A stretch of DNA of 64,000 bases from Selaginella moellendorffii (GCF_000143415.4 NW_003314304.1:926047-990046); one strand, 5' to 3'; shown: positions 1-12,000, counted from the first letter of the stretch. Notes: generated by a model from the letters alone, not told the origin. Made by a program: numbers and translations.

Positions 1-787
1 ATATTCTGATGGAGATAGCCAGCCGCTGTTTCCGTCGTAAGTTTCGTAAATGCATAGCGGCTGCCCAGGGCGCTCAAGCTCCCCATCGTCACGTTCGTGA
101 TTCTTAAACTTCTCCCTTTCGGCTCTTTTCACGCCTCGGTTCACATCCTCAAAAGTCGCTTGGGCTTGTTCTTTTCTCTCATCCAGCTGATGAAAAAGGA
201 GAAAACAGGAATGAGAACAATGAAAGGAGCATCCAACTGATGGTATACCTCCTCTTCTATTCTCTCCACGTCTTCAATCGCATGCAGATCTCGCTCCACA
301 GCCACTTCTCCTTCCAGATTTTCTTCGTAGTCTTCAAAGTTGCCAATAGAACTGTTAATCTTTGCGGAGGCTTCCTTGCTCTTCATGAACTAAAGTTCTT
401 TGCTCCAAGCCAGATGGACGCGTTCGGCCAACTCTAGAACCATTGAGAAAATTCTGCTGTAAATCGTCAGGTCCACCGCTTGGTGACGATCCCTTCTAAC
501 AGCAGCACCGACTGGAAAACCAGCCATACCACTACTGCAGTGATGACAATCCTGGAAGCCAAAACTTTGCCTTTCACTGGAAAACATTCCCCACACTCCC
601 TCTTGCTCGCCTTGGAAAATCCATGAGCGGCGCCGCCACCGCGAACATTCACGACCACCTGAGCTGGAACGCATTGCCATTCCTAGCGCCTCCATTCTGG
701 GGCAGCCACCGCTTGGACGCATTCCCTGCTCTAGAATTCCCCGATGGCCCGGTGAAGGCAGTCCCTTCCCTGCCAGGCGCTCCACAG
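1..787 (-). pseudogene. Gene A (GT-domain-less glycosyltransferase-like), broken 5' part, leftmost copy
   Basis: Minus-strand remnant of the N-terminal exon of gene A (transmembrane segment and acidic region), its intron, and part of exon 2 (from about position 186 down to the window edge). Compared with the intact copy at 16335-16925 it lacks 10 nt near 660 and about 20 nt near 480, each shifting the frame, and it has lost the start codon because homology ends at 787. The C-terminal exons would lie left of the window. It could at most yield a protein from an internal start. Confidence 0.8.
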
Positions 788-1023
788 CAGAGGAGAAGCT
801 CGATCTATCGAGGTGTCACGAGGTACTATATCCTTTACTCCAATGGATATCTCGTTTCATAATGTTTCTCTTCTTCCTTGTTGGCTGCAGGCATGGATGG
901 GAAGCACATTTATGGGACAAAAGTACCTGGAATCATACTCAAAACAAGAAGGGCAAGGTAAGCTCGAAAACATGTATAACCAACTTGTTCGGACTTGCCA
1001 ATGGATGAGCGCAGTCTATCTAG
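788..1023 (+). pseudogene. AP2-domain gene fragment (WRI1/AP2 type) with microexon, copy 1
   Basis: Three exon pieces are readable. The first, ending at 822, encodes RSSIYRGVTR; a 68-nt GT-AG intron follows (823-890); exon 891-957 encodes HGWEAHLWDKSTWN and NKKGK. After a second intron comes TCTATCTAG at 1015-1023, flanked by AG and GT, which is the 9-nt VYL microexon typical of WRI1/AP2/ANT genes. The domain is damaged: about four residues are missing between VTRH and EAHLW (normally HRWTGRYEAHLW), and the Gln codon before VYL is gone, so the microexon is out of frame. No later AP2 exon was found. An upstream plus-strand frame starting at 623, antisense to gene A exon 1, runs straight into this fragment, forming a chimeric frame. 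Confidence 0.8.
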
Positions 1024-4000
1024 GTACTCGGCAGCTCCAGCAGCGACTTGATCAGTGCCCGGATCCAAGCAGAGAGACAGCTCTCGATGGCTTTCCAGTT
1101 AAGAGATGTTTGCCACAAGTTCGTAGCTGTTGATCACATCATCCATACTAAGGCTCCGTGCGTTCAGCTTTGCAGGGAAATCTGGGCTTCCACAAGTCCC
1201 ACACGAGTCGACGCTGTGCCTAGCGTTCATCTCTTCAAGCTTCTCCTTCCTTCCTGAATCGAGGCTTTTCTCTACTCCAGACGAGCTCTTGCGTTGGAGA
1301 GCTCTCACCAGTAGCTGTTGCACCGATCGAGCACCGTCCAGTTGCCCTCCTCGACTTTCGCCACCTTCTCTAGATCTTGCTGTTTAGATTGGGCTTGAAT
1401 TATCATCAGGAGAGCTTGTCACAAGGAGCCTGGTTGCCATCAGTCACTCACATTAAGCAACCGATCGCAGCTCTAGCTAGGCAAGATGATGCCTCCAGTG
1501 TGAGATTGATTCGATCATTTGCCTCGTCTGAAACACCAAAATATTGCAAGATCATGAGCAAGTGGACCACAACTACACTACCATATCAATATGCCATAGC
1601 TGATCTTGGATTAGCCATTATCAAACTCCACCTTAGAACAATAACAGAACAAGGTTGTATCGTGAAATGATTGAGATTGAGACAAACCCTAAAACAAAGA
1701 ACATAGAATTAGAACAATTGAAATCATACATAACTACACATGAATCGTGGCAATGGGCTTCTATTCTGCCTCTGCCTCTTCCTCTGCCTCAGGCTTCGTC
1801 TCCGCCTCTGGCTTTGGATCGTCATGCTCCTGAGGAGGAGGAGGAGGTGGAGGAGCAAGGGAATTCTTCTGTGCAACAAAAGAATTCATTCAAAGCAAAG
1901 AAAGAGATTCTTGTACTTCCCTGTAGATCTTGAGGTTGTGATCCAACTGCTTCTCCTTCACGAACGTAATGTGCAGCCTTTTTGTTCATCGCCATTTCCT
2001 TCTCCGCCATCGCACTTGGCTGCTTTCCCGCCCAAATATGCTCTTTTATTCTCAAATTGCCATTTCCTTTTAACGCATTGAGTGTAATCATTATCTATTT
2101 TTCATGATCACGAAGCCTTCCGGTCCTTTTCAAGGCTCCAGGATTTTCTGGAAGCAAACAAGAGCTAGCAGCTAATTTGCCTTCTGCTTTAATCTTTTTA
2201 TTTGAGTGATTGCAGCTATTTATGCGAACGATTTTGGCTGTTCGCTGCATCAGCTTGCATTGAGGAGGCAAGGCAGTAGCCTTATGGTGACACTTACATG
2301 CTTGGACTGGCCTCTTTCTTTTATCGTGGATCATCTCTCCATTTTACGTGTGGAGTTCTTCCCATGAATCAAAACTAAGTGCGCTGGCAAGCCATCCGGT
2401 TGAGGAGATCACGCATTCTCAACTTCCCTCTGCAAAATCGCATCCCATATGTGACCAGCTCCACACCCTGTATGCCGGAGGGCCGGGATACACCAAGTTC
2501 AACGGCTCAAGAACCACGAAGTCTACCTCTTGGCATTGCTTGAGAAGACCGTGAGATCTTCCTCTTCTTCTTCTTCTTCCTGAGTGTATTCGTGCCACTG
2601 CCATAGTCTCCTAGGATGTAGTTTCTTTCACCCGACCTCGAGGTGCCCTGTGTGATCCGCACTGGCTCGAAACATGCCGGTTGTGTTGAAGTCCATTGCG
2701 ATCCTTCCCTTGGCCGAGGCTTTTTTTACGTGAAAATCGATCGCCACGCCACCTTTCTACAGGTGCGTGCAATGGAGGACAACGAGATGATCGGTGTTGA
2801 CAACTAGATGGAAGCCAGCATCATGGACGGTGCCACTGGGCCTCACCGCGGTTGGCACGCGTCGTCATGGATAAGACTCCTTTGAACGCTTTCTCTTGTC
2901 TTGTTAACTGCAAAGTTTGAATTGACAGGGAGTTGAAACTGCCGATCCCAGCTACTTAATCTCCGAGAAAAACATCTAGCACCAAGGAGATGCAAATCGT
3001 TCAGGTAGAGTGGGATAGTTCGTTTTGTTCTCACGCAATTGCTAACTGATCTCTCGTGAAAGCTAGATCGACTACTTGCCGCATTCCGAAGCTGGCGAGA
3101 CAAGGGTTGTGTGGCCGTGCACGGCTGCCACTTCCACCGGGGGCCCGGTGAACAAGCTGGCAGGTCGCAGGAATTTACGCGAGTGGTGTCCGCAACCAGG
3201 AAAGGCGAGAGCATCATTCGACGCATGGTTGCCGCACTTGCATGAAGTACAAAGCTCTCAAGCTCAAGGAGCTCAAGGCAGGGACAACGGGTCTGGTGGC
3301 AGTCAAGTCAAGCTTATCACCAATTCAACCACGTCCAGGCACATCGTCCACTCTCTAGCTCAGCAACACCCAGTCTGAGGCAGGACTGACTCTGCAGCCG
3401 AGCGCTTGATGTCGCCGGCAACCTGCTGCCTAGGGCTGGTAGCTTAGAGTGGTGCTGCATCTTTCTCAGAGCGCTCCTTCTCCTGCCGGATAATGTCGGC
3501 AGCGGGCCTGATGGCTCGTGTCAGGTGGTAAGTAGAGCGTTTTGCACACCATCGAAGCGGGAATATTGAATCACTTAAAGCTGCAGGTAAGTTTTGTGAA
3601 TTGAACAACACTCTTCTCAGTATATAGAATAAAGGTGTGGGGCTGAACCCAATTAAATAGGAATATTCTCAAGGAGCTTAAAAGAGATCAATATAAAAGG
3701 GTTTATCAGCTTTATAAATTGCATAGGGTTTTATGGTGTCATGATGCTCTCCACGTATGCCAGAACGGGCATCTCGACCACGTCTTTGAGGACATGCCTG
3801 GAATACAATACTTGGCGCCTCAAAAGATGAAAGCTTACCGAGCATCGCTGCCACAAGCGCGAGCCTGCAACATCTTCGTTAAGTAGCAGCCAGCGAGAAT
3901 GATAGATTAGAAAAAGCTCATTGCTGGCAATGTAATGATCAGCCAAAGACGCTCTGGAACGGCTAATGGCCATTGAGCCAAGAGGAACAGACCCATGCAT

Positions 4001-4565
4001 ACCTGCTGAATCCATCCATAACTTTCACAGCGGTACATTCTTCAACTTTTCTCGGGCCTGACTCTCAATGGAAAACATTTCAAGCGAACACAAAACGATT
4101 TGCTAGAAAATCTTTCAGGTACATTGATCACCTTTCTTCCTGGCAGACAGAGGAAGATGATCGTCCTGCGACTATTCAAACTCCGAGTTCCCGGATCCGT
4201 CCTCCTTGCTTGCGCCATTCCCGCGTAGAGCAACAGAAAAGCTTTAGTACGTCAACAGAAAAGCTCCATTTCGAGCAGGAATAGTCAGTGGTGTGGCAAT
4301 CAGAAAAAAGAATCCGAATGAGAGAATTTTCTAAAGCTGCATTGACGTTTCTCTTAGATTTGTGTGTTTGACTGGACTTGTAGTCGTGCCAAAGATTCAA
4401 ACAATTGGGAATATATTGGTTTTGAATTAGCAAGATTTAGAATGAAATGCTGTGCTGCGGCATCTCTGGAATCCTGATCTGTTTAGTTTCCCTCTGCGGG
4501 GAATTTGGGGGATCTTGCCAATGCAGCACTGGCGTGCTCTTCTCCAAGAGATCATCTGCCAAATC
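1024..4565. other. Gene-poor part of repeat copy 1
   Basis: No complete gene is supported. The stretch contains short open frames without recognisable domains, a proline/glutamate-rich minus-strand frame near 1790-1890, a GAA/CTT-rich patch near 2555-2580, and a PPR remnant (3750-3885). Most of it matches 9051-12594 closely. It may be a collage of gene fragments; I could assign only the AP2 and PPR pieces. Confidence 0.6.
3750..3885 (+). pseudogene. PPR gene remnant, copy 1
   Basis: The plus strand encodes YARTGHLDHVFEDMP followed by a short tail, a typical end of a PPR helix pair. The upstream part present in copy 2 (about 11597-11790) is replaced here by ~185 bp of unrelated AT-richer sequence (3558-3745). 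Not translatable as a gene. Confidence 0.6.
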
Positions 4566-6470
4566 CTACCTTGGTTGATTGTGAATCCGTGATGCCGTCG
4601 GAACAGCTGATGAGGATTGTGATGGCCGCGCAGCTAAACCCCAAAGCTCGGCTACTTCTAATGCCACATCAATCCCTTCCATGGGTTGGGTGGTCGAGCT
4701 CTCCCCAGTCAAGCCATGGTCACTTGGTCTTGAGCTCGTCATAGTGGTCACCATGTCCACGATCTTTGCGATGTCCAGCGCTTTCTCCTGCTCCTCGCTC
4801 AACAGCTTCTGGTCGTGGAGGCTGCACAGAATCGACATTGCATGCTTGCTCCTCTCGCCATCGTGATGGTCCAAACCAAAGGAGAGCGCGCTCATGAGAA
4901 CTGCTATAACGTCGTCACTGCTACTGCCGCTTCCATCGAGTAGCGTTTCAAGGTACTGGCGATTCTTGCGGCAGAGAAGATCCAGCACTACTGCCACTTT
5001 GCTTCCTAGTGGATCAGCTTGGCAGGTACGGAGGAGTTGGAACAATCCATAGATGACGCTCTTGTAGCCAGGGAGAAGATCACCATGGCTGGGATCATAG
5101 GCTAGCAATGCCGCGAGAGCGTCTAGAGCTAGCTCCTGGAGCTCCTGGGAGGAACAAAAGAGAGCATTCGCGAGGTACCTTGTCAAGTCGTGATTCTTCC
5201 TGAGTAGCGTCCTCAAATTCGCTGCGATCTTCTGCCTGGAGCTCTGGGTCTCTGGCTCTACATCGACCCTGGCTGGATCATCTCCATCGCCATTGAAGGT
5301 ATAGCGCAGGGAATCCTTCCACTCCTTGTGCGTATCCCCTCTAGCAAAATCAAAATTCGCGATCACACCCGGCTCGGCATTGGCAATCCCTCCAAATGCC
5401 GCAAGCTTTCCTAGCAGCTCCAGCACCGACTTGTTGGTATCCGGCTCCAGCGCTTTCACCAGAAGCGAGACGCATTCATCGCTGGCCTGAACGACGTGTG
5501 CCACAGCGAAGAAGGCGTTTTCATCTTTGCAGATCTCGGCCACTAGAGAAATCGCCGCTCGCCGGTTGATGAGATAGTACTTGTGGCCCATGCACTCGAA
5601 CAGCCGCTCCACAACTTCACGCTTGGATGCCAAGAGGAGCTTCCCACTTCGCTTTCTCTGATCTTCTTCTTCCCAGTGGCACATCGCATCCAGCATCAGC
5701 AAGCTCTTCCTCAGCTCCCGGTTGCCTCTCGATTCCAAGAACTCGTTCGCGACGTAGTCGACCAAGTTCATCCTGAGCCCCTTGATGGCTCCATCTCTCA
5801 GCGTCGTCTCGTACACGGCAACGAAGAACTTGGACTTAGTTTCCAGGAGAAATCTCGGTCGGTCCCTGTTCTTCTTCGCCTTCTTGTACCTCACTGATAT
5901 GATCTCCCAGCAGCCGCGGATGCACAGGAACAAGCTCGACTCGGCGATGACGATCGAGGAGAAGCTGATCATTGCGACGAACTCGTTGGACTTTGGATAC
6001 TTGGCGTCCAGTGGTAGCCAGAGGATCGTGGCTCTGAGGCTGACGAGAGCCAGAAGGATCTCAGTATTGTAGGCCATGTTGTAGACGATGACGAATGAGC
6101 GCCCGGAGCGAGCATTGTACAAAAATCTGAGAGGCAGCAGCAAGAGAAGCAGCTGCAAGGAGGTTTGCAAGAGCAATACTGGGCCGCCCAAGAGGCCCAA
6201 GAAGCCTAAGGGGGCGATGAGAGGAAAGAGGGTGATGACGAGTAGGATCAGGCGGGAATTCACCTTTCGGTTCTTTAAGCCTTCGGACAAGCTGAGAAAC
6301 CGGAAGCCCCTGATGCCATAGCTAACGAGCAGGAAAGTGACGAAGTAGAAGTCATAGTATTTCAGATCGTCCACGAATCCCCCCAGGAGAACCACAGTCG
6401 CCCACAGGAACATAAACTTTCCCAAGTTCGTGGTGAACTGCTCCAGAGTTGCGAGCAACACAGCACCCAT
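4566..6470 (-). CDS. Multi-pass membrane protein with ARM-like C-terminal domain (gene B, copy 1)
   Basis: Single-exon protein of 634 residues; no biochemical function can be read from it. Residues ~15-190 hold about five hydrophobic segments, starting with the conserved block LWATVVLLGGF. From ~215 on the sequence is soluble and rich in leucine-containing helix pairs, with the look of armadillo/HEAT-like repeats. It resembles the plant ARM-repeat membrane proteins sometimes labelled BLE2 (family recall, not searched). The first ATG follows an upstream stop and opens the same MGAVLLATLEQF start as copies 2 and 3. It lies 256 bp downstream of gene A on the same strand. Three paralogues occur in the window (12595-14547, 22278-24176, 32415-34181). 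Translation ends in NQPR just before a GT-rich stretch that could be a splice donor, so a small 3' exon is possible. Confidence 0.82.
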   Translation of the reverse strand: MGAVLLATLEQFTTNLGKFMFLWATVVLLGGFVDDLKYYDFYFVTFLLVSYGIRGFRFLSLSEGLKNRKVNSRLILLVITLFPLIAPLGFLGLLGGPVLLLQTSLQLLLLLLPLRFLYNARSGRSFVIVYNMAYNTEILLALVSLRATILWLPLDAKYPKSNEFVAMISFSSIVIAESSLFLCIRGCWEIISVRYKKAKKNRDRPRFLLETKSKFFVAVYETTLRDGAIKGLRMNLVDYVANEFLESRGNRELRKSLLMLDAMCHWEEEDQRKRSGKLLLASKREVVERLFECMGHKYYLINRRAAISLVAEICKDENAFFAVAHVVQASDECVSLLVKALEPDTNKSVLELLGKLAAFGGIANAEPGVIANFDFARGDTHKEWKDSLRYTFNGDGDDPARVDVEPETQSSRQKIAANLRTLLRKNHDLTRYLANALFCSSQELQELALDALAALLAYDPSHGDLLPGYKSVIYGLFQLLRTCQADPLGSKVAVVLDLLCRKNRQYLETLLDGSGSSSDDVIAVLMSALSFGLDHHDGERSKHAMSILCSLHDQKLLSEEQEKALDIAKIVDMVTTMTSSRPSDHGLTGESSTTQPMEGIDVALEVAELWGLAARPSQSSSAVPTASRIHNQPR

Positions 6471-6726
6471 AATAAATCAATTTCCCCTGTTTTGCTGGAG
6501 CTAGCTTCCTGCCTGTTCTTCACTCAAGCGAGTTTTGATCGGATTCTTCAGCGCTAGTAAAAACTTTGGCCATTTGCAGCTTCCAAGAATCATCACGCTG
6601 GAAAATCTCATTAGTAGCAATGACACTGAATATGTACACTAAAAAGTTTACCTCTTGATAGTCGTACACTACAATTCGCGTCGAAAGAGCTCTCCTGGCT
6701 CTCAAAACAATCACCCAAGAATCTGT

Positions 6727-8814
6727 TCACCGAGCAGCAGTATTCACAGCTTGATCTTGCTCCGTCTCTTCCGGTGGTGGCTTCACATAGCGGCCCAGAG
6801 ACTTCTGCTTGTAGCGGCTGCGCATTCTAGCCAGCCTCTCCTTGTTCCTGCGCTTCCTTTCCAACTTCATGTTGTATCTCTCCTGCCTCTCCCTCTCCAA
6901 GATTCCCTGCCAGAACACTTCTCCCGTGTGTGGCCAGAGCCACCGGTACGTAGGATGCTCGTCGTCAACTTTCTCGGCCATGTCTTCGTCCATTCCCTTG
7001 AGCACGCTAAAGCTGAACCACTTGACTTTCATCTGCCCGCGTCGGCTCTCGAGAGCGTTCTGCTCCATCATTATACCCGTCTCAGGATCCACGTAGATGA
7101 GTCTCCTGGCACTGTGATACGCCCAAACGTTCACCAGGACCTCAAGTAGACGGCAGTAGCAGTGTTGAGCCTAAGAGATTTAGTATTTAGAACTCACAGC
7201 CAAAAGAATTCGAGGTTGTACCATACCTCCAGTTGTGTGGTTGCAAGAGGACAGTTTCCATGGTCGTGATGTTCAATGTAGAGCCGAGAATCGAGAGCGT
7301 CCACGAACATCCTAAGACAAGATAACCAGTTAAGAAGATATTTCGTTGGAGTATGTGCAACAAACTGCAACAGACCGGGAAAACATGACGAACTCCACGA
7401 AAGATGAGGTAGACATAGCCCAGCAATGCTTGCTAGACCAGACACCAGATGGCATCGTTGGAAGCTCCAGTTGGTCTTTGTTTAAGCCGAACATTGTCTT
7501 GAATGTCTCCATGAAAATCCGCCTGGAATGAACACCGTTGGCCTTGACAAACTTTGTCTCGACACATACCTGCAGTTTCCAGCATTGCTTGCATCGCAAG
7601 AAGTCCAGAAATCTTCCGACTTGCCAGCCCAGAAATAAACGGCATCGCCATGAATACCGACCCTCACAGCATCGGCTAAAGAGTTTTCAGCTTTTGGCGA
7701 CAGAGCAACCTGAGGAAAGAAAAATTTAAGATCGTATCCACCGTCAATCCGCAATTTCTTACTCTTTCGGTAGCAGCTAGCGAGGGTTGAAATCCAATCC
7801 ACGAGTTCTTATGCACTCGATCAATCCTGTTAGCGATTGCGAGAAATCCACCAAAATCGCAAAAGCTATCGCGGTAGAAAGTGTCGTTTAAAAGCACAAG
7901 GCGTGATGCAGCATCAATGTCGTCGACCTTTGGTCTCCTTCCCCTCGGTGACTGCATCAAAGTGGAGGTGATGAGAACTTCAAGCACAACACGAGCTTAC
8001 CAGACTAAGACCACGGTACAGAGGATAATTCTGATGGAGAGAAGCCCAGCCGCTGTTTCCGTCGTAAGTTTCGTAAATGCATAGCGGCTGCCCAGGGCGC
8101 TCAAGCTCCCCATCGTCACGTTCGTGATTCTTAAACTTCTCCCTTTCGGCTCTTTTCACGCCTCGGTTCACATCCTCAAAAGTCGCTTGGGCTTGTTCTT
8201 TTCTCTCATCCAGCTGATGAAAAAGGAGAAAACAGGAATGAGAACAATGAAAGGAGCATCCAACTGATGGTATACCTCCTCTTCTATTCTCTCCACGTCT
8301 TCAATCGCATGCAGATCTCGCTCCACAGCCACTTCTCCTTCCAGATTTTCTTCGTAGTCTTCAAAGTTGCCAATAGAACTGTTAATCTTTGCGGAGGCTT
8401 CCTTGCTCTTCATGAACTAAAGTTCTTTGCTCCAAGCCAGATGGACGCGTTCGGCCAACTCTAGAACCATTGAGAAAATTCTGCTGTAAATCGTCAGGTC
8501 CACCGCTTGGTGACGATCCCTTCTAACAGCAGCACCGACTGGAAAACCAGCCATACCACTACTGCAGTGATGACAATCCTGGAAGCCAAAACTTTGCCTT
8601 TCACTGGAAAACATTCCCCACACTCCCTCTTGCTCGCCTTGGAAAATCCATGAGCGGCGCCGCCACCGCGAACATTCACGACCACCTGAGCTGGAACGCA
8701 TTGCCATTCCTAGCGCCTCCATTCTGGGGCAGCCACCGCTTGGACGCATTCCCTGCTCTAGAATTCCCCGATGGCCCGGTGAAGGCAGTCCCTTCCCTGC
8801 CAGGCGCTCCACAG
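6727..8814 (-). pseudogene. Gene A, middle copy: C-terminal exons intact, first exon broken
   Basis: Exons 2-7 (from 8213 down to 6727, stop at 6727-6729) stay open and keep their splice sites, encoding the C-terminal domain of the plant At4g01210-type glycosyltransferase family (blocks QPLCIYETYDG, DDIDAASRLVLLNDTFYRD, LVNVWAYHSARRL, RWLWPHTGEVFWQG). Exon 1 (about 8275-8814) is frameshifted by the same 10-nt and ~20-nt losses as the leftmost copy, and its native start is gone because the AP2 fragment begins at 8815. An internally initiated protein of the C-terminal part is possible, but the full product of the 14794-16925 copy cannot be made. Confidence 0.75.
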
Positions 8815-9050
8815 CAGAGGAGAAGCTCGATCTATCGAGGTGTCACGAGGTACTATATCCTTTACTCCAATGGATATCTCGTTTCATAATGTTTCTCTTC
8901 TTCCTTGTTGGCTGCAGGCATGGATGGGAAGCACATTTATGGGACAAAAGTACCTGGAATCATACTCAAAACAAGAAGGGCAAGGTAAGCTCGAAAACAT
9001 GTATAACCAACTTGTTCGGACTTGCCAATGGATGAGCGCAGTCTATCTAG
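8815..9050 (+). pseudogene. AP2-domain gene fragment (WRI1/AP2 type), copy 2
   Basis: Base-for-base equivalent of 788-1023: RSSIYRGVTR exon end, 68-nt intron, HGWEAHLWDKSTWN exon, and the 9-nt microexon at 9042-9050. The same losses (four residues within the domain, the Gln codon before the microexon) are present, so the damage predates the tandem duplication. The junction with gene A exon 1 is at 8814/8815. Confidence 0.8.
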
Positions 9051-12000
9051 GTACTCGGCAGCTCCAGCAGCGACTTGATCAGTGCCCGGATCCAAGCAGA
9101 GAGACAGCTCTCGATGGCTTTCCAGTTAAGAGATGTTTGCCACAAGTTCGTAGCTGTTGATCACATCATCCATACTAAGGCTCCGTGCGTTCAGCTTTGC
9201 AGGGAAATCTGGGCTTCCACAAGTCCCACACGAGTCGACGCTGTGCCTAGCGTTCATCTCTTCAAGCTTCTCCTTCCTTCCTGAATCGAGGCTTTTCTCT
9301 ACTCCAGACGAGCTCTTGCGTTGGAGAGCTCTCACCAGTAGCTGTTGCACCGATCGAGCACCGTCCAGTTGCCCTCCTCGACTTTCGCCACCTTCTCTAG
9401 ATCTTGCTGTTTAGATTGGGCTTGAATTATCATCAGGAGAGCTTGTCACAAGGAGCCTGGTTGCCATCAGTCACTCACATTAAGCAACCGATCGCAGCTC
9501 TAGCTAGGCAAGATGATGCCTCCAGTGTGAGATTGATTCGATCATTTGCCTCGTCTGAAACACCAAAATATTGCAAGATCATGAGCAAGTGGACCACAAC
9601 TACACTACCATATCAATATGCCATAGCTGATCTTGGATTAGCCATTATCAAACTCCACCTTAGAACAATAACAGAACAAGGTTGTATCGTGAAATGATTG
9701 AGATTGAGACAAACCCTAAAACAAAGAACATAGAATTAGAACAATTGAAATCATACATAACTACACATGAATCGTGGCAATGGGCTTCTATTCTGCCTCT
9801 GCCTCTTCCTCTGCCTCAGGCTTCGTCTCCGCCTCTGGCTTTGGATCGTCATGCTCCTGAGGAGGAGGAGGAGGTGGAGGAGCAAGGGAATTCTTCTGTG
9901 CAACAAAAGAATTCATTCAAAGCAAAGAAAGAGATTCTTGTACTTCCCTGTAGATCTTGAGGTTGTGATCCAACTGCTTCTCCTTCACGAACGTAATGTG
10001 CAGCCTTTTTGTTCATCGCCATTTCCTTCTCCGCCATCGCACTTGGCTGCTTTCCCGCCCAAATATGCTCTTTTATTCTCAAATTGCCATTTCCTTTTAA
10101 CGCATTGAGTGTAATCATTATCTATTTTTCATGATCACGAAGCCTTCCGGTCCTTTTCAAGGCTCCAGGATTTTCTGGAAGCAAACAAGAGCTAGCAGCT
10201 AATTTGCCTTCTGCTTTAATCTTTTTATTTGAGTGATTGCAGCTATTTATGCGAACGATTTTGGCTGTTCGCTGCATCAGCTTGCATTGAGGAGGCAAGG
10301 CAGTAGCCTTATGGTGACACTTACATGCTTGGACTGGCCTCTTTCTTTTATCGTGGATCATCTCTCCATTTTACGTGTGGAGTTCTTCCCATGAATCAAA
10401 ACTAAGTGCGCTGGCAAGCCATCCGGTTGAGGAGATCACGCATTCTCAACTTCCCTCTGCAAAATCGCATCCCATATGTGACCAGCTCCACACCCTGTAT
10501 GCCGGAGGGCCGGGATACACCAAGTTCAACGGCTCAAGAACCACGAAGTCTACCTCTTGGCATTGCTTGAGAAGACCGTGAGATCTTCCTCTTCTTCTTC
10601 TTCTTCCTGAGTGTATTCGTGCCACTGCCATAGTCTCCTAGGATGTAGTTTCTTTCACCCCGACCTCGAGGTGCCCTGTGTGATCCGCACTGGCTCGAAA
10701 CATGCCGGTTGTGTTGAAGTCCATTGCGATCCTTCCTTGGCCGAGGCTTTTTTTACGTGAAAATCGATCGCCACGCCACCTTTTTACAGGTCCATGCAAT
10801 GGAGGACAACGAGATGATCGGTGTTGACACGGCACTAGATGGAAGCCAGCATCATGGACGGTGCCACTTGGCCTCACCGCGGTTGGCACGCGTCGTCATG
10901 GATAAGACTCCTTTGAACGCTTTCTCTTGTCTTGTTAACTGCAAAGTTTGAATTGACAGGGAGTTGAAACTGCCGATCCCAGCTACTTAATCTCCGAGAA
11001 AAACATCTAGCACCAAGGAGATGCAAATCGTTCAGGTAGAGTGGGATAGTTCGTTTTGTTCTCACGCAATTGCTAACTGATCTCTCGTGAAAGCTAGATC
11101 GACTACTTGCCGCATTCTGAAGCTGGCGAGACAAGGGTTGTGTGGCCGTGCACGGCTGCCACTTCCACCGGGGGCCCGGTGAACAAGCTGGCAGGTCGCA
11201 GGAATTTACGCGAGTGGTGTCCGCAACCAGGAAAGGCGAGAGCATCATTCGACGCATGGTTGCCGCACTTGCATGAAGTACAAAGCTCTCAAGCTCAAGG
11301 AGCTCAAGGCAGGGACAACGGGTCTGGTGGCAGTCAAGTCAAGCTTATCACCAATTCAACCACGTCCAGGCACATCGTCCACTCTCTAGCTCAGCAACAC
11401 CCAGTCTGAGGCAGGACTGACTCTGCAGCCGAGCGCTTGATGTCGCCGGCAACCTGCTGCCTAGGGCTGGTAGCTTAGAGTGGTGCTGCATCTTTCTCAG
11501 AGCGCTCCTTCTCCTGCCGGATAATGTCGGCAGCGGGCCTGATGGCTCGTGTCAGGTGGTAAGTAGAGCGTTTTGCACACCATCGAAGCGGGAATATGGT
11601 GCCGCAAAAGGTGTCAGGGACGGCTCTGATGGAAGCGAACGCCCAGAAGATGGCGATCAAGCAAGAGCTTTGTTTCGAAGAATTCCCAGCTGGAATGTCC
11701 TGGCTTGGCTTGGCGGCAACGAATGGAGATATGCTCGAAGTCATGGAAACTTTCAACTCGGCCCCGGATGCCACTTTGCAGGCGGTGTTCATCTCCGCGT
11801 CGGGCATCTCGACAACGTCTTTGAGGACATGCCTGGAATACAATACTCGACGCCTCGAAAGATGAAAGCTTACCAAGCATCGCTGCCGAAAGCGCGAGCC
11901 TGCAACATCTTCGTTAAGTAACAGCCAGAGAGAATGATAGATTAGAAAAAGCTCATTGCTGGCAATGTAATGATCAGCCAAAGACGCTCTGGAACGGCTA

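Larger units (their letters stand above)
1..8024. repeat. Tandem segmental repeat, copy 1 (left edge cut by window)
   Basis: Bases 1-8024 recur at 8025-16080 in the same order and orientation, and bases 1-787 recur a third time at 16081-16905. Between copies 1 and 2 the first ~3.4 kb is almost base-for-base identical, while the gene B part differs at many positions. The unit holds the N-terminal end of one gene A, an AP2 fragment, unassigned DNA, a PPR fragment, a complete gene B and the C-terminal exons of the next gene A. The period is about 8.03-8.06 kb depending on small indels. Confidence 0.95.
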
